Positions 13,633 to 23,200 of a DNA stretch of 64,000 bases are shown here, piece after piece. A program made the translations under genes and the position numbers. Source of the stretch: Rhododendron vialii (Eukaryota > Streptophyta > Magnoliopsida > Ericales > Ericaceae); assembly GCF_030253575.1 (NCBI RefSeq), contig NC_080563.1:32411001-32475000 (forward strand), written 5' to 3'. The notes under the pieces were generated by a model that saw nothing but the letters and a program-made list of their open reading frames with translations, did not search any database and had not been told where the DNA came from. Every line of letters starts with the position of its first letter. The first letter of the stretch is position 1.

Positions 13633-14267
13633 ACATATTGCTTGATATATTGCCTAAGAATGCAAATGGAGGTAATTTTCTAGAGTACGTAGTTGCGGAA
13701 TGAGCACATTACACCCAAAAAGACCTACCTGAGTCCTGACACTTCAAAATGTTGCTAAAAGCTTGAAAAGCTCTGGTAAAGCTTTTCTACCTATTTTCCT
13801 TATGCTTCTTGGGAAGGCGGACGTAATTCCGTGTGAAAAATTCGTGTTGTTTACCAAGCGCTACTAAATTTTTCGCAACACTTTGTACTATGTTTGTCTA
13901 AGTTGGGCTAAACATAATTCCTGTTTCATTTATGGGTTAGTCCCCAAAGCTTTTGCGTACGTATTCTGAACACCAGAAAGTATCTCATGCAAATAACTTA
14001 TCAGTCCAACATTTCAGATATTGATGCATTCATACATTACTTTTAGGAATCACTTGCTGAAACATCCAGACAACATGAATAATCTAATGGATTAAACAAT
14101 TATTTTGTACTTCGACAAGTGCTCAAGATTAAGTAATGAGTAAACAATAATTGCCCATCTATTTGTTTCCGCCAATATTAAATATCTTGTTATGGGTTCC
14201 GATTTTATTGATGATTTGTCATATAAACAGCCACATTAAATAATTACATAAGTATAATAAAACCTTT
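13633..14267. other. no recognisable gene (13.6-14.3 kb)
   Basis: AT-rich spacer with no supported feature. Confidence 0.5.
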
Positions 14268-14685
14268 TGATGTGGATTGTAAATGTCCTAGTTGCGAGAG
14301 GAAGATTTTGGTCCAAGAATTATTTCAGTTTTGATTGTTATCGTCATTAGTATCAAGGTTATTATCGTTACTACTATTTAGAAGGATAGGATCTTGATGA
14401 GTATTTGGTTAGGAAATTTAGAAGGATAGGATCTTGATGAGTATTTGGTTAGGAAATGATATGATCATGTTAGGTATAGTTATGTTGTGTTTTGTTGTGA
14501 GTAGGTTTCCTAGTTTCTTTTCTAGTACTATGAATAAGAGCTCCTTTGATGAACTATGTGGAGTATTAATGTCAATTGAGTTTAAGGCTCTTGCATCGTC
14601 TCATTTGCGCTACCTTTCTTCCCTTCTCTTATCCCCTACCCCTCTACGTGCTCTATAATGTATCAAAGCTTAGCCTTGAGATTCT

Positions 14686-14986
14686 TGTTACACGATCTTG
14701 GATAGAACTCTATCCCAAAAGCTAGCTCATGTAGTGAGGGTGCCCTCATGCTTATATACTTTATATTACTTTGGTACCGAGGTGATGTGGGACGGTGCTT
14801 CATGCCCTCCGTCACGCGCAGCGTGCTAGGCCAGAGACAGTACCTAGCTCTGATACCAATCATACCATGTTACACAGTCTTGAGTATAACTCAACCCTAG
14901 AAGCTAGCTTTTGAAGTGAGGGTGCCCTCATGCTGATATACTTCATTTTACTTTGGTACCCAGACGATGTGGGACTTCGCTTCACA
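14686..14986 (-). mobile_element. 301-bp TRIM nested in the LTR retroelement
   Basis: Two 119-bp terminal repeats (14686-14804 and 14868-14986) start with TGTTACAC and share AGTGAGGGTGCCCTCATGCT and GATGTGGGAC. Between them are 63 bp whose reverse complement contains TTGGTATCAGAGCTAGG, an initiator-Met tRNA primer-binding site, so the element reads on the minus strand. The exact 5-bp duplication ATTCT flanks it (14681-14685 and 14987-14991). This is about the minimum size for a functional LTR pair. Confidence 0.88.
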
Positions 14987-15217
14987 ATTCTCTCTTGCAC
15001 CCATTTTCCAATATTTCCACCATACTTAGTGCTCTATCAGCTATCCAAAACCAAGTTCTGGTAAGAGGAAAAAAGAAGACAAAAGTTCTCTTGTCGAAGC
15101 TGCCGCTAGCCACTGCGTAAACCGAATTGGCTCCATCGTCAAACTCTCACTGGTTTCTCCTTGTCAGAAGTCTCCTTGTACCTCCACCAGTAAGGGACCA
15201 AAAAATGGACGAGCAGA

Positions 15218-15472
15218 GTGAAAAAAAAAAAAAAAAAGGGTACACCAGCTGATCGAGCTAAACCGATTTTGGAGAATTTGTTAACCTGTAATGGAGGTGA
15301 ACAGCAGAAAGCCCACTGTTTTTGTGAAGATCAAGAAGATTCAACGCTCAAAGAAGAGAACAATTTGATAGATAATTTGGAAGGTGTCAAAGTCCAAGAA
15401 GAAGTAATTGAAGAAAAGGAAAATCTTATGCGAGACGCAGTTTTATCAAAGCAATTTATTGAATCATTTTGA
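15218..15472 (+). CDS. unidentified frame inside the LTR retroelement
   Basis: This 84-codon charged frame (many Glu, Lys, Asn) begins beside a 17-nt A run and has no methionine start in frame; an ATG at 15205 is in another frame. It lies between the nested TRIM and the 3' LTR and resembles no gag or pol domain. It may be a captured host fragment or chance. A translated product is doubtful. Confidence 0.25.
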   Translation: MKKKKKKGTPADRAKPILENLLTCNGGEQQKAHCFCEDQEDSTLKEENNLIDNLEGVKVQEEVIEEKENLMRDAVLSKQFIESF

Positions 15473-16416
15473 ATCCCCACGAACATGTCTTTAGGTGAAA
15501 AAAGATTGATTTTATTGGTGTTGAAAATTTTGATTGGGTTGTGCAACCAAGCTTGGTGGATATCGTCAACGATCTACTGACCAAGATTACTTGGAGCCAC
15601 AAGCAAATCAAGCAGCTGCCGTATTCAAAGTGATTAATCCGTTGGCATGAAAGAGTGCATTTTTTTTTAGATCGAACTTGAGGTCGAGTTCTTTTCCTTT
15701 GTAGGGGAAGAATGATGCGGATTAGTTGCGAGAGGAAGATTTAGGTCGAAGAAATATTTTTGTTCTTAGTGTAATCGTTAATACTGTTTAGTAGGATAGG
15801 ATCTTGATAAGTGTGTACTTATGTCGGTTGACAAGATCATGATTAGTATTAGTTGTGATATATTTTTTATCTGATAGGTTTCCTTGTTTTACTAGGTTTC
15901 TTTTTTCTTTTCTAGTCCTATAAAAGGGATCTCCTTTGATGTACTATGGGGAGCTTGATCAATGGGAGTTAAGGCTGTGGCTTATTTGCACTTTCTTCCC
16001 CTTTCTAATCCCTCCACATGCTGCATCACCTTTAGATCCTCTCACCCTCTAAAGATATTAGTTCAACCAGCATTGACTTCCTATATACCAGAACTAATCT
16101 CTTCCAAACCGATAATCCAGATGTGGAAAGAACTAAGGGACAGAGACGTAGCTTATAGCCTTGTACAATTCTTGTTTAGTTTTTGCTTTTTGCATTTTTG
16201 ACCCTTGTTAAAGCTAAGAGTAATTGTCTTACCTTAATGCTATGCATGCATGCTGCATATTGATTTATGGTAAGAAGAGTCCATTTCTTATGTAGGAGTT
16301 AGCACACTCTTTTTGCAATGACTTAATGAGTTATGCATTGCGTAATTTGTTCTAAATTACGAGATAGAATATCAATCCTGTTGATTTCTCCTAAATTGTA
16401 ATATTGTAGTCTAAAA

Positions 16417-17974
16417 ATGGATTTCAGGTCTACTACTCGTCATGTTACATTTGATACTCAAGACCCTGTTCTGGATGCGGTACCTCTGAGTATTGTGCCA
16501 TACAGTGGTCGTCCAACATCAACGAACAACCATGCACCCTCCTCGGTACAGTCAATACTCAACTGTGCTTTGTTGATGTTTCTAAAATGAATTTTGCAGA
16601 ATACTATCATTTTTCTATTGCTTCATTTCAAACAGTACATGGTTTTTGACAGTTATAAAATATTGTTTTTGATGCTTTTTGTAAAATGGGTTAGTCGGAA
16701 AACATCCACAAGAATAAGTTTAAAAGTCATCAACCAAAAATGTTTTTGAAACTTTTTCTGAAACCAGTGTTGTGTGACTGTCCTCCCAGCAAACTAGAGA
16801 ACCAATGGGAAATTTGCGAGGTTCCTTCAGCGCAGCAGTTGTTCTCTCCGGAAGTGCTGCGATTGGAAAGAATGGGCCAATTGTGGGGTTAGTCGATATG
16901 GGTGAATCTGGGGATTGCTACTTCTTCCGTGTAGCTCTCCCTGGTGTCCGTAGGGATACTGGTAAGTCATATACATGCACAAACTTTTTAAAATTTACTA
17001 ATTACCAGTATGATATATAAACTTTGCTGCTTCTGTTTTTCTTTCACGGGAAAAGGAATTTCATCTCAATGAAAATATATATCAAATGCTGCTTCTATAA
17101 GTTGCTCAATTCCTGTCTCTGTTCGGTTTGCATTTTGAGGGAAGTTTTTGAGAGTAATGGGTGAAGAGAAATAGATAGAAAAAAAATTATGGGAGACCGT
17201 GACCAGGTGTTTTGAGACCCCAAAACAAACAAGGCCTTACTTGTTTCTTTCCAAAATCTCATGTTTCTTATACTAGTGGTTTGGAATTACTATAGGATGT
17301 GGCCACTGAATTCCCAAGTACATTAAGTGTTCTACTTTGGCTTGTAAGTGGTGCTTTGACAATTTGAAACCACTTGAAGTTAAATTATTACACGTCTATC
17401 AAAAGAGTTGGATACTATTACTAGCATTATTTCTTTGCAGGTGAGTTTGTTCTCTTAAACTTCAGTTTTAAACCTAATGGAAATATAAGAGACAGAGAGG
17501 TCTCATTAACTTATCAAACCCACTTTTGTTTCAAAGGACTAGTTGCCTTATTTAGCCCGCTTTTGTTTAAAAAAGAAATGGCGTTGCGACCCTTGTCATG
17601 CTAGTTCATGTTCATGTAATTCCCAAACTGACAATCACATCATATGCTGCAGTGTAAGTTTTTTGTTAAATCTCACTGATGCAGTATTGCTGTTGTAATT
17701 TTTCTTTTGGCTCAGCTGTATCGCTGTTCTAATTGCAGATGACTTCACATGTAAGATTGAATCTAATGGGAAAGTTAAGATAGAGGGAATCACAACAACT
17801 GGGGAAAAGACAGTGTGCAAGAACCATCACAAGTTTGAAATGCTTTCAGCAAATCTATGCCCACCTGGCCATTTTTCTATATCATTCAAGCTGCCAGGTC
17901 CGGTCAACCAGTACCAGTTTTCTGGGAATCTCGGTGCTGATGGAATTCTCGAAGGAGTTATAAAGAAAAGCTGA
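16417..17974 (+). CDS. HSP20-like (alpha-crystallin domain) protein, IDM3-type
   Basis: The exons are 16417-16545, 16790-16961 and 17739-17974, with GT-AG introns. They encode about 178 residues ending in LEGVIKKS. Exon 2 contributes [21 protein letters not shown], and exon 3 gives [29 protein letters not shown] and [10 protein letters not shown], the beta-sandwich strands of an alpha-crystallin domain. The closest relatives I recall are Arabidopsis INCREASED DNA METHYLATION 3 and its neighbours, nuclear partners of the IDM1/MBD7 complex that protects loci from DNA methylation. Function here is inferred from family only. Family members are usually longer (more than 300 aa), so either upstream exons were missed or the gene is 5'-truncated. 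The start at MDFRSTT is weak because TTTCAG|GTCT at 16424-16433 also looks like a splice acceptor and is shared with the relic at 1.9 kb. An LTR element ends 390 bp upstream. Confidence 0.72.
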
Positions 17975-18678
17975 GAATTCTGTGGGTCAGAGGAATTTTC
18001 CTGGAGTATGAACTGTATGACTTGATAATTTGGTCGTTTTGGACGAGTTTCGGATGCTAAAACTTATTTTATGTTTATTGCTTGCGTGCATCTTCAGTTC
18101 TGATGATGTATTAAAACTTCTTTATTTTCCTTTAAGCCCGCAAATCCAGACTGTGGGGGAAATTGGATTCACCAAGGTGATTGTTTTAGCTTGTGTTTGG
18201 ATCGATATGTTTTCATGTTAAATTCATCTATATCATGTGTTTTGCACAGGTACTTTGTCTGGCAGTCTTGTTATCTTCAGCAAGTCTGTTGAACATTATT
18301 GAGAAGATAGCCATTAGGCCCATTACTATGATCTAAGATAAGAAAACCTTTGTGCTTTGCATTTCCAGCAGTGTGAAATTTATATTATACACTAAGCTAT
18401 GGTAAATTTATTAATCGTATACGATAAATTTACGATAAAAGCAAATTAAAAGAATGTCATGTAAGCTAACGAATGCCCCTTATGATATATATATTTATTA
18501 TACAATAACTTATCATAAACGCAAACAAAATATGAAAAATTTATGATATAATTTACAACAAATGTCTCTTACAATAAATTTATCATATTTGAGAGTTGGT
18601 AGGTAAGACAACAAATGAGACATAATGAGTGGGAGGTAATAAATATGAGATTAGTTTGGTAGACTTTGTTAATAAAGG
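17975..18678. other. 3' flank of HSP20-like gene, no other gene
   Basis: AT-rich 3' flank. Inverted AT words (TTATACA, ACGATAAATTTA) occur near 18385-18600. Nothing else is supported. Confidence 0.5.
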
Positions 18679-18680
18679 TA

Positions 18681-18913
18681 CTCTCCCTATTTCTTTTTAA
18701 GCGTCCAGTTTTTTAACTTTAACTTATTAAAAAGATATTAATTTTAGAGACATCGTCATTACACTTTTACTTACTAACTTTTTAAAATGGAATTTACCTT
18801 TAAGGACAAAATAAAAAATATACTAACTTTTACCCATTAATTTTATAAAATAGACACTTATTAATGAACCGTCCAAAATAAAATACTGAACTCTAAAAAG
18901 AGAACATGAAGAG
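18681..18913. mobile_element. decayed Stowaway-like MITE
   Basis: The left end CTCTCCCTATTTC and the right end, read in reverse CTCTTCATGTTCTC, are flanked by TA on both sides. The subterminal GCGTCCAGTTTT and its inverted partner (GTCCAAAAT) match as well. The termini depart from the usual CTCCCTCCGT, so it is an old copy. Confidence 0.6.
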
Positions 18914-19203
18914 TATAATGAAGCGATCTATCTCATTTACAGGATGAAATGATAATCATAATGATGTCATATAGACATAAAGTAGGGGATGGATTCACGA
19001 TGCCTATGTTTTTTCTTAAAATAAATTTCATATAGTTTGAGTGAAGGGTGGGTAGTTTTTAAACTTTAAAGACTCTTTACTCATTTGTTGGTTTAGAGTG
19101 AAAAATTGGGTAAAGAACCGGAGACTGGATATATTTGATTTAATTAACTCACGAAAATCAGGAAAACAAGAAGGGCGGCTGGTATCGGGTCCAATCTAAA
19201 TAA

Positions 19204-19592
19204 GAAAGTCTATGGGTACAGAAAAATTGGTACAGATTTTGTACATAGATTTTTTGTGAGGCCCACTACGGGTCCCATATAAATGATCCGAGCCCTTCAC
19301 TAAATGTAAAACGTTTTTTCAAGGGCCCTCGCAAAAATTCAGCTCAATCCAATACTTATAGATATTCGATCCAATCATCTAACTTTTTTATATCCTGAAA
19401 TCTAAATGAAAAATTAAATGATTGGATTGAATATCTATAAGTAGCGGATTGAGCTGAATTTTTGCAGGAGCCCTTGAAAAAATATTTTACATTTAATGAT
19501 CGGCTCGAATCATTTGTGTGGGACTCGTAGTGAGTTTCACAAAAAATTTATGTACAAAATCTGTACCAATTTTTCTGTACCCATAGACTTAC
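19204..19592. mobile_element. fold-back MITE with 9-bp target duplication
   Basis: Almost the whole 389 bp is one inverted repeat. The left arm starts near AGTCTATGGGTACAGAAAAA and the right arm is its near-perfect reverse complement ending GTACCCATAGACT. The arms pair inward to about 19390. The 9-bp sequence TCTAAATAA lies on both sides (19195-19203 and 19593-19601), which suggests a Mutator-like element. It sits about 0.5 kb upstream of the mevalonate kinase leader and could bring in a small-RNA target near that promoter. Confidence 0.85.
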
Positions 19593-20114
19593 TCTAAATA
19601 AATTAAGCTAGTGATGGTCCACGAGGCATGGTAGGTAGAGCTGAGCCTCTTGGAATCAACGCATTCTTTTTTTCTTTGAGAATATGAGTTCTCGTCAGTT
19701 TACGTACATTTTAACATTTATTTTTTCAGGTCATAGGAAGATCTTTTATGTTGGAATTAAAAATTTCACAAAAATCAACCCAAAAAATCAAATCCGATCA
19801 TTACGTGGAGAGCAAACGTACTAACTAATTAACCAAGTAACCTTGATGCTTGAATCAGAGGAGCCCGATCTCTTTCATCTAGAAAACCTATGTGCCGATG
19901 AATTTTTCAACGGTTAATCGTGTGTATTATTATTGTTATTTTTGATTGAACCGCTAAAAAACTCCCCGGCATAAGGAACAAAGAATCCGGCGTCTGAATC
20001 AACGCATCGCGGATCAAAAAAAAAAATCAACGCATTCATCAGTCGCTAAGTACGACTATCTCAACTCACTCAACATATAGTCAGAGTCAAATAAACTGTA
20101 CAACGTGCACATTC

Positions 20115-20121
20115 TATAAAG
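20115..20121 (+). promoter_or_regulatory. candidate TATA box of mevalonate kinase
   Basis: TATAAAG lies 103 bp before the ATG and just ahead of two GA runs. Position and sequence fit a plant core promoter; no transcription start can be seen directly. Confidence 0.4.
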
Positions 20122-20124
20122 ACG

Positions 20125-20175
20125 GAGAGCGAGAGAGAGAGAGAGAGCGAGCGAGATCCTTCATTGTCAAATCAT

Positions 20176-20214
<39 letters not shown>
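20125..20214 (+). repeat. GA microsatellite in the mevalonate kinase 5' leader
   Basis: Two GA runs (about 20125-20155 and 20178-20214) fill most of the presumed leader and end three bases before the start codon. GA tracts in plant leaders can bind GAGA-binding (BBR/BPC) proteins; that role here is inference. Confidence 0.8.
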
Positions 20215-20217
<3 letters not shown>

Positions 20218-20220
<3 letters not shown>

Positions 20221-23200
20221 GCGGTGAGAGCAAGAGCTCCCGGGAAAATCATACTGGCCGGGGAGCACGCCGTTGTACACGGATCCACGGCTGTGGCCGC
20301 CTCCATCGATCTCTACACTTACGTCTCCCTCAGCTTTCCCCCTCATTCTGGTACACACCCTATTTCATTGCTTCCATTCTTTTCCAAGTTTTTTTTTTTT
20401 ACCGCATCTCTTCTTGTTCTTCTCGGTCTTGTCGAATTGACTGGGAATGTGCTTGCTCGTTTGTGGCTTACTCGTGACTATTTTGTTTTTGTTTTCCCCC
20501 GGCAGAGGCGGCTCTAGGAAATTTTCTGTTTGGGGGGTCCTTAAGAAACTTGAAATTGTGAATTTCTTTCCAGTTTAATTTACAAGATATTTACAAAGTA
20601 TATTGACAGCAGCATATAAACAAACATTACGCAAACATTTAACAGTATCACAATTGCCACTTGCCAATATCCACTGCTCTAAATTGCCTCATGATTGCAT
20701 CATTTCAAATGCTATAGAATGCATATATTTTGATGTGAATATGGTAAACAATGATGTACATAGCAAAACAATAAATTATCCACTGATATCCTGTTTGTTT
20801 AGGCAAGTTACACTTTATAGTGATAAACATTCAATTTACACTTTATACATAAAATTTAATTACCAATGCATACATACATGAAACCGGGGTGTTCAAATGA
20901 ATACCCATTGCTAGTTGTGGCGCAGCCACTGCCTGTGGGCACACTTTTGAGGTTTTGATGGCAATCTCAAGATATTTTCGGACACTAACGGAACTAGTGA
21001 TCAACTTAACCCCTCAGCTTCTTTGATCCTTACTTTGATAGCATTGGTCGGCAGAATACTTAAATTTTGGTGGAGTCAGACATGGATTGATGATACTTCT
21101 TATTTTAGTATATTGAGTGTAGAAACAAAGCTAACTCTTTTTCACTGTTTCAGTAAGTAATTGGAAAATTTTCAAAGAATCCAACTTGTTTCGTTATCAT
21201 GTACAAGATTTTTGTACTTACCTTTGGACAACTACTACATGTTGCATGTCTCAAGCATGTCGTGTCCTTTATTTTCAAAAATCAATATGTTGGCATGTTC
21301 ATGTTGTGTTGGTTGTTCGTGGGTGTGTCTGTGCTACTTACTTCATGGTATATCGTTGCTAGGAGTTGCAGTGAGTCAAAGCATTATTGGAAGCTACCAG
21401 TTTTGAATTTTACAATATGAAGCAGATCCCACAAAATTTATAAAACTTAAATATTTCATCCTAGTTTGTCATTTTTTTGGTTTATTGGATTTTGAACTAT
21501 TTTCTGACCCGAAAAAACATATTTACTTATAGCATAGAACTCTGCATGATAGTCGAATGACTCAAATAATGAAGCAAGTACTAGTAGTGGTTGTGATCAC
21601 TCTACGTTATTAGTAAATAAGTTGTACAAGTGATTAGGAACTAGATACTTGGTAAGAACTACACGTTATACATGGGTCAATGCTTAGCAGTCACTATTGT
21701 TTAGTGGATAGACTTTATCTTCAGTCCTGCTATTGGGTCGCTGTTCAAAAGAATGGCACATCATGATGAAACCACAAAGGAAGTGGTGTCTGTCCACAAA
21801 TGCAAAAATATCACCTACACAATGAAACCGCGATTTAGGGATCCATCTGAGTTACTAAATTGTGGAAAGTTGGTTGTCTGTGCTTTACTTGGTCTCAGAA
21901 AAAAAGTTTCTGGATTTGACATGAGAGTACATGTTCAAGAGATTATCAGCTAGTTTAGGATTTCATGCAGTTTATCATGTATCATTTAGTGTAATTTCTT
22001 CTAACAGTTTTCCATGGGGCTACCGATAATCGTTCTAAAGGTCCTAAATCCTTTTTACCCGATTCTGTGTGGTTCTCTTTCCATACTACTAGGTGTTGTT
22101 CTTGTCAATTTGTTTTTTAGTTATTTGTTGGCTTGATCTCTCACCGCAATAATCTTCTTTGTGTAGACAATGATGGCATGCTAAAGTTCCATATGAAGGA
22201 TGCGCACTTAGAATTATGTTGGCCGGTTGACAGAATTAAGGAAGTTCTGTCTGAGCTGGGTAGGCAAATTCCTTCATCACCTGCATCATGCTCGCCAGAG
22301 GCCCTGAAATTAATTGCAGCTCTAGTTGAAGAGCAAAATATCCCAGAGGCAAATTATTCTCTTGCTGGTGGAGTTTCAGCATTCCTCTGGCTATACACCT
22401 CCATCCAAGGGTAACACTGATAGTGGTTTCTGGAACCTTGCTCTATGTTACCAGGGAAAACTATTATTCTAGCAAATTACTTTCTTTTTTTGACTTGGTA
22501 CACTTTCTTTCCAAGATGGTGAAAGCAGCAATTGAAAGGGATCCCCGCTTCCCCAGAGGTGGTTAGTGCAAAATATTAATAAAAATCTAGTGTGAGTGGA
22601 ATTTTAGCTTGTTTAATAAAGAAACTAGTTCTTATGCTCATAGAAACATGCCGTGCATGAATAATTTGAACAACATACTGCGTGTCTAGTTCTTGAAAGA
22701 AGTAAGTTATAATTCTGTTATCTACAACAGCCTACCCCTGTCTCACAATTTTGGGCACGTCGCTCATTGTTTTCGTTCTCGTTCCTTGCGGTGCAATCTG
22801 CCTTCCTGGTAACATAGAGTCCTTTCTCTTTTAACTAACAAAGTTCTGAATGGTCTCTTTTTGTTTGTCAGGTACAAACCTGCAAAGGTTGTTATTACTT
22901 CTGAGCTTCCACTTGGTGCTGGCTTGGGTTCGTCTGCTGCAGTCTGTGTGTCGCTCTCAGCTGCATTTGTTGCTTTGTCAGATAGTGTGAATCTAGATCG
23001 CAGCCATCAAGGCTGGTCAATGTTTGGAGAGAATGAGCTGGAATTGGTGAACAAATGGGCTTTTGAAGGTGAAAAAATAATCCATGGGAGGCCATCTGGT
23101 ATTGACAACACAGTGAGCACATATGGTATGTGATATTTATTGACAATTTCCAGAAGAAAACTTTTTACATCTAAAGAAACATTTTCCCATCCCGTAACAA

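Larger units (their letters stand above)
14268..16028 (+). mobile_element. complete non-autonomous LTR retroelement
   Basis: LTR1 (14268-14658) and LTR2 (15713-16028) both start TGATG(T/C)GGATT and share the block GTTGCGAGAGGAAGAT and a TATAAA-like promoter region. LTR1 is followed by TGTATCAAAGCT, a variant primer-binding site. LTR2 is preceded by a purine tract (GTAGGGGAAGAA). The exact 5-bp duplication CCTTT flanks it (14263-14267 and 16029-16033). LTR1 is longer because it carries a 39-bp tandem duplication (about 14378-14455). There is no gag, protease or polymerase. The interior holds an unidentified frame and a nested TRIM. It ends about 390 bp upstream of the HSP20-like gene, in the same orientation. 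Confidence 0.85.
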
